A DNA stretch of 64,000 nucleotides from Streptomyces sp. NRRL S-340. GTDB lineage: Bacteria > Actinomycetota > Actinomycetes > Streptomycetales > Streptomycetaceae. Where the stretch lies: the NCBI RefSeq assembly GCF_000720185.1, contig NZ_JOIY01000035.1, positions 20,629-84,628 of the forward strand, written 5' to 3'. Positions 54,596 to 61,712 of the stretch are shown in pieces. The position numbers and the translations under genes are program-made. The notes beneath the pieces were generated by a model. That model was not told the DNA's origin, searched no databases, and was given only the letters and a program-made list of their open reading frames with translations. The first letter of the stretch is position 1, and every line of letters starts with the position of its first letter.

Positions 54596-55407
54596 CGCGG
54601 CCCCTCCGCCACTGCACGGTCAACGTCGGCCGGTTCCAGGGCGGGCGCCCCGGCACGCAGCCACAGAAAGTACTCGACGTTGCCGGACGGGCCGGGCAGC
54701 GGACTGGCGGTGACGCCCCGCACCCCGAGCCCCAGCTCCCACGCCTTCCCGGCGACGCCCCGCACGGCCTCCGCCCGCAGTTGCGGACTCCGTACGACAC
54801 CCCCGCTGCCCAGCCGCTCCTTCCCCACCTCGAACTGCGGCTTGACCATCATCACCAGGTCGGCGTCCGGCGTCACGCACCGGGTCAGGGCGGGCAGCAC
54901 CAGGCCGAGCGGGATGAAGGACAGGTCTCCCACGACGAGGTCCACAGGTTCTCCGTCGATCGCCTCCAGCGTCAACTCCCGCACGTTCGTGCGGTCCTTG
55001 ACGGTGACGCGTTCGTCCTGCCGGAGCGACCAGGCGAGTTGGCCGTAGCCGACGTCGACGGCGACGACGTGCGCGGCGCCCGCCCGCAGCAGCACGTCGG
55101 TGAAGCCCCCGGTGGAGGCGCCCGCGTCCAGCGCCCGCCGCCCCCGCACGACCAGCCCCTGCGGGACGAAGGCGTCCAGCGCCCCGGCGAGCTTGTGACC
55201 GCCCCGCGAGACGTAGTCGGGATCGCTGTCGTCGGCCGTGACCACGATCGCGGCGGCGGTCTCCACCTGCGTGGCGGGCTTGGTCGCGACGGTCTTGCCG
55301 ACGGTGACCCGTCCGGCGGCGATCAACTGGCTGGCGTGCTCGCGCGAGCGCGCCAGCTTGCGGCGGACCAGTTCCGCGTCGAGACGGCGGCGTGCGACTC
55401 CTGCCAC
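54592..55407 (-). CDS. tlyA: TlyA-family rRNA 2'-O-methyltransferase
   Basis: Methylates ribosomal RNA; in mycobacteria TlyA modifies 16S and 23S rRNA and its loss gives capreomycin resistance. The 271 residues start with an S4 domain (RRRLDAELVRRKLARSREHASQLIAAGRV), then YVSRGGHKL near 87. The FtsJ-like methyltransferase fold follows with LDAGASTGGFTDVLL, DLVVGDLSFIPL and MVKPQFEVG (catalytic Lys). GTG start with AGGAG 11 bases upstream. It is 7 bases after the small gene upstream and coupled to nadK. Confidence 0.94.
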   Translation of the reverse strand: MAGVARRRLDAELVRRKLARSREHASQLIAAGRVTVGKTVATKPATQVETAAAIVVTADDSDPDYVSRGGHKLAGALDAFVPQGLVVRGRRALDAGASTGGFTDVLLRAGAAHVVAVDVGYGQLAWSLRQDERVTVKDRTNVRELTLEAIDGEPVDLVVGDLSFIPLGLVLPALTRCVTPDADLVMMVKPQFEVGKERLGSGGVVRSPQLRAEAVRGVAGKAWELGLGVRGVTASPLPGPSGNVEYFLWLRAGAPALEPADVDRAVAEGPR

Positions 55408-55414
55408 GTTCGGT

Positions 55415-55762
55415 TCAGCTCCTGTGTCGGTACGACGGTGAAGGCGCCGGCGGCGCCGTGGGTCCGGGAGGTCCCGGGCGGCCGTCGAGCGCGCTGAGCG
55501 CGTCACGCAGCCCCCGGTGTACATCCTCGTACACCTCCAGGTGTCCGTCGGTGCCGAGGTGGTCGGCGTCACCGAGCCGCTCCAGGGCCGCGTCGACATC
55601 GGCGTCACCGGTGGGGGTGCGGGGCACGCCGAGGGGGGCGGGCCCGGAAGGGCCCGCGGCGGGGGCGGAGAGGTCGGGGGCGGGGGCAGAGAGGTCGGCG
55701 GCGGGCTCCCGCACCGCCGCCGCCTGCACCGGGGCCTCGGCCCCGGACACGGAGTCGCTCAT
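55415..55762 (-). CDS. small hypothetical protein upstream of tlyA
   Basis: A 115-residue protein of unknown function. The first 50 residues are Ala/Pro/Ser-rich. A short helical segment, ADVDAALERLGDADHLGTDGHLEVYEDVHRGLRDALSAL (about 53-92), looks like the conserved part, and a Pro-rich tail follows. It sits 7 bases before tlyA, so it is in the same operon. I recall such a gene at this place in other streptomycetes. Confidence 0.7.
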   Translation of the reverse strand: MSDSVSGAEAPVQAAAVREPAADLSAPAPDLSAPAAGPSGPAPLGVPRTPTGDADVDAALERLGDADHLGTDGHLEVYEDVHRGLRDALSALDGRPGPPGPTAPPAPSPSYRHRS

Positions 55763-55804
55763 GCCCCGACGCTACCGCGAAGCCCTGCGGTACCGTCGGT
55801 CGCG

Positions 55805-56152
55805 ATGGCCACGATCGAGGAGTGCCGTGCGGCACTCGAGAAGCTCTCGGACAGCATGGCGGACGCGGACGGGAAGGTCCGCGAGGCGGCTGCGCTGGAC
55901 CGCTCGGTGAGCTGCCACATCACGGATCTCGACATCACCTTCGCCGGCCGCCTCACCGGCGGCCGGATCGACGTGCGGGACACCGTGCCGGGGCCGCCGC
56001 CCGAGAAGGCCCAGATCCGGCTCGCCATGGCGGGCGACGACCTGGTCGCACTGGTCGGCGGCGGTCTGAACTTCGCCGCGGCCTGGGGTTCGGGCCGGGT
56101 GAAGCTGGAGGCGAGCCTGCTGGACCTGTTCCGGCTCAGGAAGCTGCTGTGA
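55805..56152 (+). CDS. SCP2 sterol-binding-domain-like protein
   Basis: A 115-residue protein with an SCP2-like fold pattern: CRAALEKLSDSM at the start, SVSCHITDLDITFAGRLTGGRI and then AQIRLAMAGDDLVALVGGGLNFAAAWGSGRVKLEASLLDLFRLRKLL at the end (about 70-115), typical of lipid-binding SCP2 relatives in actinobacteria. No enzyme domain is attached. ATG at 55805 lacks a ribosome site; TACCGT lies 7-13 bases upstream, so a leaderless mRNA is possible. Divergent from the tlyA operon and convergent with the iron ABC ATPase. Confidence 0.8.
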   Translation: MATIEECRAALEKLSDSMADADGKVREAAALDRSVSCHITDLDITFAGRLTGGRIDVRDTVPGPPPEKAQIRLAMAGDDLVALVGGGLNFAAAWGSGRVKLEASLLDLFRLRKLL

Positions 56153-56170
56153 CCCCGCCGCCCCGGGCCC

Positions 56171-57019
56171 CTACCGGGCCGTGACGCGCGCGCGTGCCTT
56201 GCGTGCCGCCGGCACCACCAGCGGCGTGCCCGTCTCGGGATCGTCGATGACCTGGCAGCGCAGCCCGAAGACCTCCTCCACCAGCTCGGCGGTGACGATC
56301 TCGCTCGGCGCGCCCTGCGCGATGACCTCCCCGCCGCGCAGGGCGACGAGGTGGGTGGCGTAACGGGCCGCGTGGTTCAGGTCGTGCAGCACGGCGACCA
56401 GGGTGCGCCCCTGCTCCTCGTGCAGGTCGGCGCAGAGGTCGAGGACGTCGATCTGGTGCTGGATGTCCAGGTACGTCGTCGGCTCGTCCAGCAGCAGCAG
56501 CGGTGTCTGCTGGGCGAGGGCCATGGCGATCCACACGCGCTGGCGCTGACCGCCCGACAGCTCGTCGACGTAGCGTTCGGCGAGCGCGCTGACGCCGGTC
56601 CGCTCCATGGACTCCTGGACCACCCGCTCGTCCTCGGCGGACCACTGCCGCAGGATGCCCTGGTGCGGGTAGCGGCCGCGGCCCACCAGGTCGCCGACGG
56701 TGATGCCGTCGGGCGCGATCGAGGACTGCGGCAGCAGGCCGAGGGTCCGGGCGACCTGCTTGGCGGGCATCGACTGGATGACCTGACCGTCCAGCAGCAC
56801 CCGGCCGTGGCTGGGCTTGAGCATCCTCGACAGGGCGCGCAGCAGCGTGGACTTGCCGCAGGCGTTGGGACCGACGATCACGGTGAAGGAGTTGTCGGGG
56901 ATCTCCACCGACAACTGCTCGGCGATGACCCGCTGGTCGTAGGCCAGGGTGACGTTGTCGGCGGACAGGCGGCTCACGGTGCTCCTCGGGTCGTTCACGG
57001 TGGTGCTTCGGATGCTCAT
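56171..57019 (-). CDS. iron-siderophore ABC transporter ATPase (FecE/FepC family)
   Basis: ATPase for Fe(III)-siderophore import; 282 residues. Walker A GPNACGKSTLLRAL near 50, the family-typical QSSIAPDGITVGDLVGRGRYPHQG near 97, signature LSGGQRQRVWIAMALAQ near 155, Walker B LLLLDEPTTYLD and switch His in AVLHDLNHA. ATG at 57019 overlaps the permease stop as ATGA. Third gene of an iron-box-controlled operon. Confidence 0.94.
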   Translation of the reverse strand: MSIRSTTVNDPRSTVSRLSADNVTLAYDQRVIAEQLSVEIPDNSFTVIVGPNACGKSTLLRALSRMLKPSHGRVLLDGQVIQSMPAKQVARTLGLLPQSSIAPDGITVGDLVGRGRYPHQGILRQWSAEDERVVQESMERTGVSALAERYVDELSGGQRQRVWIAMALAQQTPLLLLDEPTTYLDIQHQIDVLDLCADLHEEQGRTLVAVLHDLNHAARYATHLVALRGGEVIAQGAPSEIVTAELVEEVFGLRCQVIDDPETGTPLVVPAARKARARVTAR

Positions 57020-58134
57020 ATCCGGCCCTTCCTGCGCTCGGTGACCAGCAGCCACAGCAGGTAGGCCCCGCCGAGGACGCCGGTGACCACGCCCACGGGC
57101 AGCTGGTCGGCGCCGAAGGCCCGCTGCGAGGCCCAGTCGGCGGTGACCAGCAGGGCGGCGCCCATGCACAGCGACGGAACCAGGTTCGGGCCGGGTGAGC
57201 GGGTCAGGCGGCGGGCGAGCTGCGGTGCGGTCAGCGCCACGAAGGCGACGGGACCGGCGGCGGCGGTCGCGGCGGCGGTGAGCAGCACGGCCGAGCCCAT
57301 CAGCAGCAGCCGTACGCGTTCGACGCGCACCCCCAGGGCGTAGGAGACGTCGTCGCCCATCTCCAGCATCCGCAGCCCGCGGGCGTTGGCGAGGACGAGC
57401 GGGAGCAGGACGGCGCACAGGACGAGCAGCGGCCACACCTGGGCCCAGTCGCGGCCGTTGAGCGAGCCGGTCAGCCAGTTCACCGCGCGGGCCGCGTCCA
57501 CGAAGTCGGCCTTGGTGATGAGGTAGCCGTTGACGGCGGTGGCGACGGCGTTGACACCGATGCCGACCAGGACGAGCCGGTAGCCGTGGACGCCCTGCTT
57601 CCAGGCGAGGAGGTAGATGGCGAGCCCGGTCGCCAGGCCGCCGACGAGCGCGCCGAGGGTGACGGCGGTCGCGTTGCCCGACAGCAGCACGATCACGACG
57701 AGCGCACCGGCCGTCGATCCCTGGGAGAGGCCGAGCACGTCCGGACTGCCGAGCGGGTTGCGGGCGACCGACTGGAAGAGCGCACCGCCCAGACCGAGGC
57801 AGGCGCCGACCAGCAGAGCGACCAGCACGCGGGGCAGCCGCAGTTCGCGGACGATGAACTCCTGGCCGCGGTTGCCCTGTCCGGCCAGCGTCTTGAGCAC
57901 ATCGGAGGCGGGGATCGGGAAGTCGCCGGTGCCGATCAGCGCGACGCTCGCGGCGAGGGCGGCGAGCACCAGCAGGACGACCACGGCCAGCGCCCGCGTC
58001 TCCAGGCGGAAGGAGAACCCGCCCGGGGTACGGACGGCGCGGGGGCCGCGGGTGCCACCGGGAGTGCCGGTGGTGCCGGGGGTCCGTGGGCCGCCGGGGG
58101 CGCGCCCGGAACCGGCGGTGGGGGTGGTCTTCAC
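57016..58134 (-). CDS. iron-siderophore ABC permease (FecCD family, second subunit)
   Basis: Membrane permease of 372 residues. A 45-residue Pro/Gly/Thr-rich cytoplasmic start precedes the first helix. The FecCD core shows RLPRVLVALLVGACLGLGGALFQSVARNPLGSPDVLGLSQGS, NYGYLITK-like loop and, near the end, AAAGPVAFVALTAPQLARRLT with the ATPase-docking Gly. About nine to ten helices. GTG at 58134 overlaps the first permease's stop as GTGA. Confidence 0.92.
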   Translation of the reverse strand: MKTTPTAGSGRAPGGPRTPGTTGTPGGTRGPRAVRTPGGFSFRLETRALAVVVLLVLAALAASVALIGTGDFPIPASDVLKTLAGQGNRGQEFIVRELRLPRVLVALLVGACLGLGGALFQSVARNPLGSPDVLGLSQGSTAGALVVIVLLSGNATAVTLGALVGGLATGLAIYLLAWKQGVHGYRLVLVGIGVNAVATAVNGYLITKADFVDAARAVNWLTGSLNGRDWAQVWPLLVLCAVLLPLVLANARGLRMLEMGDDVSYALGVRVERVRLLLMGSAVLLTAAATAAAGPVAFVALTAPQLARRLTRSPGPNLVPSLCMGAALLVTADWASQRAFGADQLPVGVVTGVLGGAYLLWLLVTERRKGRI

Positions 58135-59174
58135 AGCTGGGCCGTCCTCCGCCGCCGGACGAGCAGGATGAACACCGGGCCGCCGATGAGCGCGGTGACG
58201 ACCCCGACCTGGACCTCGCCGGGCCGGGCGACGATCCGGCCGATCACGTCGGAGCCGAGCAGCAGCACGGGCGACAGGACCGTGGAGTAGGGCAGGATCC
58301 AGCGCAGGTCGGGTCCGGTGAAGGAACGCACCACGTGCGGGACCATGAGCCCCACGAAGACGATCGGCCCGCAGGCGGCCGTCGCCGCCCCGCACAGCAC
58401 GGTCGCGGCGAGCATGGCCAGTGCCCGGGTGCGGTTGAGGTGGGCGCCCAGGGCGCGTGCGGTGTCGTCGCCCATCGACATCGCGTTGAGCGGCCGGGCG
58501 AGGAGCAGCGCGAGGACGGTGCCCACGACGCAGAACGGCAGCACCTGGACGATGGTCTCGTTCGTGGCGGAGGCCAGGGAGCCCACGGTCCAGAAACGCA
58601 TCCGGCCCAGCGCCGCGTCGTCTGTGATCATCACGGCCTGGACGTAGCCGTAGAGCGCGGCGCCGATCGCGGTGCCGGCCAGTGCGAGCCGTACGGGCGT
58701 GGCGCCCCGGCTGCCGCCGAGGAACCACACCAGCGCGCCCACGGCGGCGGCGCCGAGGAAGGCGAACCACACGTAGCCGCGCAGGCTGGTCACGCCGAGG
58801 AAGGTGATCGCGGTGACCACGGCCGCCGACGCCCCCGCGTTGATGCCGAGGATCCCCGGATCGGCCAGCGGGTTGCGGGTCAGCGCCTGCAGCACGGCTC
58901 CGGCCAGGCCGAGCGCCGCCCCGGCGAGCAGACCGAGGACGGTGCGGGAGAGCCGCTCGCCGACCACGACGTCGCCGTAGCTGCCCGAGTCCTGGAAGAG
59001 GCCGTGCCAGACCTGGGCCAGGGACAGCTCCTTCGCGCCGATCGCGATGCTCGCCAGGGCGACGAGCAGCAGGACCGCGGCGGACAGGAGCAGTCCGGCG
59101 GCGCGCGCGCCGCGCCGGGCCGGGGGCGCCGCGGCTGCTGCCGCGCGCTGTTCGGGAGGACTGTCGACCAACAC
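58131..59174 (-). CDS. iron-siderophore ABC permease (FecCD family, first subunit)
   Basis: Membrane permease of 347 residues and first gene of the operon. Family blocks: ERLSRTVLGLLAGAALGLAGAVLQALTRNPLADPGILGINAGAS (about 75-118) and AACGPIVFVGLMVPHVVRSFTG near 270. The GTG start follows the iron box by 4 bases, and TAACCT inside the box can serve as a -10, so the mRNA is probably leaderless. It pairs with the second permease for a heterodimer. No substrate-binding lipoprotein gene is adjacent. Confidence 0.92.
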   Translation of the reverse strand: MLVDSPPEQRAAAAAAPPARRGARAAGLLLSAAVLLLVALASIAIGAKELSLAQVWHGLFQDSGSYGDVVVGERLSRTVLGLLAGAALGLAGAVLQALTRNPLADPGILGINAGASAAVVTAITFLGVTSLRGYVWFAFLGAAAVGALVWFLGGSRGATPVRLALAGTAIGAALYGYVQAVMITDDAALGRMRFWTVGSLASATNETIVQVLPFCVVGTVLALLLARPLNAMSMGDDTARALGAHLNRTRALAMLAATVLCGAATAACGPIVFVGLMVPHVVRSFTGPDLRWILPYSTVLSPVLLLGSDVIGRIVARPGEVQVGVVTALIGGPVFILLVRRRRTAQL

Positions 59175-59178
59175 GCAG

Positions 59179-59197
59179 TTAGGTTAGCCTACCCTCG
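59179..59197 (-). promoter_or_regulatory. iron box (DmdR/DtxR/IdeR-type operator)
   Basis: TTAGGTTAGCCTACCCT on the plus strand is close to the actinobacterial iron-box consensus TTAGGTTAGGCTAACCTAA. It overlaps the presumed promoter, ending 4 bases from the permease start codon, so iron-loaded DmdR would block transcription. Confidence 0.85.
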
Positions 59198-59239
59198 CCT
59201 GACGTTCGACAGTGCGTCACCGTCCCGCCGCTGGACGCC

Positions 59240-60268
59240 TCACAGCCCCAGCTTCGCCAGCGCCTTCCCGCCGTCCAGCGCGCACCCGCTCTCGCCGCCC
59301 GCCGTCCACGCCGCCGCGCACAGCGCGCGCAGCCCGTCCATCGGCTGCCCGTCACCGCTCAGCGCCAGCGCGTCGCCGCCCGCCGTCGCCGTCCACCCGC
59401 CGCACCGGAAACCGTCACCCTCCCGGGTGATTTCCGGCTGCCCGGTGAGCAGGCCCCGCAGATCGGCGTCCACGTACGTCGGCCGGTGCTCGGGCGGTGC
59501 GGCCAGCAGCCGCGGCCCGTCGGTCACCCCGGTCAGCACGAGCAGCGAGTCCACCCCGCCGTTGAACGCGCCCTCGATGTCCGTGTCCAGCCGGTCCCCG
59601 ACCACCAGGGGCCGCCGCGCCCCGGTACGCAGGATGGTCTCGCGGTGCATGGGCGGCAGCGGCTTGCCCGCCACCTGCGGCTCCGCACCCGTCGCGATCC
59701 GGACGACCTCCACGGCCGCACCGTTGCCCGGGGCGATCCCCCGGGCGCTCGGGATCGTCAGATCCGTGTTGGAGGCGAACCAGGGCACCCCGCGGTGAAG
59801 GGCGTAGCAGGCCTCCGCGAACCGGCCCCACGGCATGTCGGGACCGCCGTACCCCTGGGCCACGGCCACCGGGGCGTCCTCGGCCGACTCCACCGGCTCC
59901 AGGCCGCGCTCGCGCAGCGCCACCCGCAGCCCCTCACCACCGATCACCAGCACTCGCGCCCCGGGCGGCACCTGATCGGCGATCAGCCGGGCCACCGCCT
60001 GCGCGGAGGTGACGACGTCCGACGCCTCCGCCCGTATCCCCAGGTCGGTGAGGTGCCCGGCCACCGCGTCCGGGGTGCGCAGGGCGTTGTTGGTGACGTA
60101 CGCCAGCCGCATGCCGCCCGCACGGGCGGCGGCGAGCGAGTCGACGGCGTGCGCGATCGCGTCGCCTCCCGCGTACACCACCCCGTCCAGGTCGAGCAGG
60201 GCCGTGTCGTACGCCTCGCTCAGGGGCCGCCCACTGCCCTCGGGCTCCGTCCTGACGCCCTGGCTCAT
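59240..60268 (-). CDS. HAD-IIA family phosphatase (NagD/phosphoglycolate phosphatase-like)
   Basis: A 342-residue HAD hydrolase acting on a small phosphorylated metabolite. Motif I is LLDLDGVVYAGG (24-35) with nucleophile Asp26 and acid Asp28, motif II VTNNALRTP near 60, motif III Lys in AGKPLPPMH near 205, and motif IV VVGDRLDTDIEGAFNGG near 225. The type II cap lies between motifs II and III. An extra C-terminal ~60 residues follow the core. GTG or ATG at 60268 starts the gene. Divergent from the DUF1015 gene. Confidence 0.9.
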   Translation of the reverse strand: MSQGVRTEPEGSGRPLSEAYDTALLDLDGVVYAGGDAIAHAVDSLAAARAGGMRLAYVTNNALRTPDAVAGHLTDLGIRAEASDVVTSAQAVARLIADQVPPGARVLVIGGEGLRVALRERGLEPVESAEDAPVAVAQGYGGPDMPWGRFAEACYALHRGVPWFASNTDLTIPSARGIAPGNGAAVEVVRIATGAEPQVAGKPLPPMHRETILRTGARRPLVVGDRLDTDIEGAFNGGVDSLLVLTGVTDGPRLLAAPPEHRPTYVDADLRGLLTGQPEITREGDGFRCGGWTATAGGDALALSGDGQPMDGLRALCAAAWTAGGESGCALDGGKALAKLGL

Positions 60269-60341
60269 TCCGCATCGCTCCTCGTGGTACCGGTTTTCCC
60301 TCGATCATCCCCCATGCCACTGACACACGTACGATGCCGGG

Positions 60342-61637
60342 ATGAACACAGCAGGTCACTCGCCGGCAACTCCGCGCCGCGGCCTCGACCTCACCCCGTT
60401 CCGAGGCCTCCGCTACGACCCCGACCGGGTCGGCAGTCTGGCCGCGGTGACGTCCCCCCCGTACGACGTCGTCGTCCGCCCCGACGGCCTGCACCACCTC
60501 CAGTCCGCCGACCCCCACAACATCGTCCGCCTGATCCTGCCCCAGGCCGGCACGCCCACCGCCCGCAACGACCAGGCGGCCGACACCCTGCGCCGCTGGC
60601 TCGCGGAGGGCGTCCTGACCGCCGACCCGGAGCCGGGCCTGTACGTGTACGAGCAGCGGGACGGCGACGGCATGCTGCAACGCGGCCTGATCGGCGCGCT
60701 GCGGGTGTCGGACCCGGCCGAGGGCGTGGTGCTGCCGCACGAGGACGTGATGCCGCACGTCGTCGCCGACCGCGCCGCGCTGATGCGCGCGACCAGCGCC
60801 AACCTCGAACCGCTGCTGCTCACCTACCGCGGGAACGGCTCGACGGCCGCGACGACCGTGGTCGTCGAACGCGCCGCCGAACAGCCGCCGCTGCTGTGCA
60901 CGACCACCGAGGACGGCTTCAGCCACCGCCTGTGGGCCGTCACCGACCCCGCCGACCTGGCCGGGATCCGGGAGGACCTGTCCCAGCACCAGGCCCTGAT
61001 CGCCGACGGCCACCACCGCTGGGCGACCTACCGGCGCCTGCGCGCCGAGCACCCCTCCCCCAGCGCGTGGGACTACGGTCTCGTCCTCCTCGTCGACACC
61101 GCCCGCTACCCCCTGCGGGTCCGCGCCATCCACCGGCTGCTGCACGGGTTCCCGGTCGCGGACGCGCTGTCGGCGCTGGACGGCCTGTTCCGGGTACGCC
61201 GCCTGGAGGGTCTGCGGCTGCCCGACGCACTGGAGACCCTGGCGGACGCCGCCTGTGCGGGCAACGCCTTCCTGCTGGCCGGCGACGGCTCCTTCCACCT
61301 CGTGGACCGCCCCGACCCCGGCCTCCTGGCCCGTACGGTCCCCGCCGACCGGCCGGCGGCCTGGCGCACGCTCGACGCGACGGTCCTGCACGCCGCGCTC
61401 CTGGAGCACGTCTGGCACATCCCGGAGGACGACCCCACCCGGATCGCCTACATCCACGACACCGCCGCCACCGTGGCCAAGGCGGAGCGCGACGGCGGGA
61501 CCGCCGTCCTGCTGCACCCGGTGCGCGAGGACGTGGTGCGCGAGCTGGCACGCCAGGGCGTCACGATGCCCCGCAAGTCGACATCGTTCGGGCCGAAGCC
61601 GGCGTCCGGACTGGTGCTGCGCGCGCTGGATCTGTGA
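60342..61637 (+). CDS. DUF1015 family protein
   Basis: A 431-residue protein of the DUF1015 family, whose function is unknown. LTPFRGLRYDPDRVGSLAAVTSPPYDVV (17-44) and DPHNIVRLILP near 57 are the family start. LIADGHHRWATYRRL near 222 is the conserved D-G-H-H-R site. The end TMPRKSTSFGPKPASGLVLRAL is also typical. No signal or membrane segment. A strong hairpin follows the stop. Confidence 0.88.
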   Translation: MNTAGHSPATPRRGLDLTPFRGLRYDPDRVGSLAAVTSPPYDVVVRPDGLHHLQSADPHNIVRLILPQAGTPTARNDQAADTLRRWLAEGVLTADPEPGLYVYEQRDGDGMLQRGLIGALRVSDPAEGVVLPHEDVMPHVVADRAALMRATSANLEPLLLTYRGNGSTAATTVVVERAAEQPPLLCTTTEDGFSHRLWAVTDPADLAGIREDLSQHQALIADGHHRWATYRRLRAEHPSPSAWDYGLVLLVDTARYPLRVRAIHRLLHGFPVADALSALDGLFRVRRLEGLRLPDALETLADAACAGNAFLLAGDGSFHLVDRPDPGLLARTVPADRPAAWRTLDATVLHAALLEHVWHIPEDDPTRIAYIHDTAATVAKAERDGGTAVLLHPVREDVVRELARQGVTMPRKSTSFGPKPASGLVLRALDL

Positions 61638-61650
61638 GACACGGGGATAC

Positions 61651-61698
61651 GACGAGGGGCGGGCCCCGATCGTCTCCGATCGGGGCCCGCCCCTCGTC
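61651..61698. terminator. bidirectional terminator between convergent genes
   Basis: Perfect 21-bp stem from 61651-61671 (begins GACGAGGGGCGGGCCC) to 61678-61698, loop GTCTCC. It lies between the DUF1015 gene and the TPR gene. Confidence 0.85.
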
Positions 61699-61712
61699 TC
61701 CCGCGACAGGAC

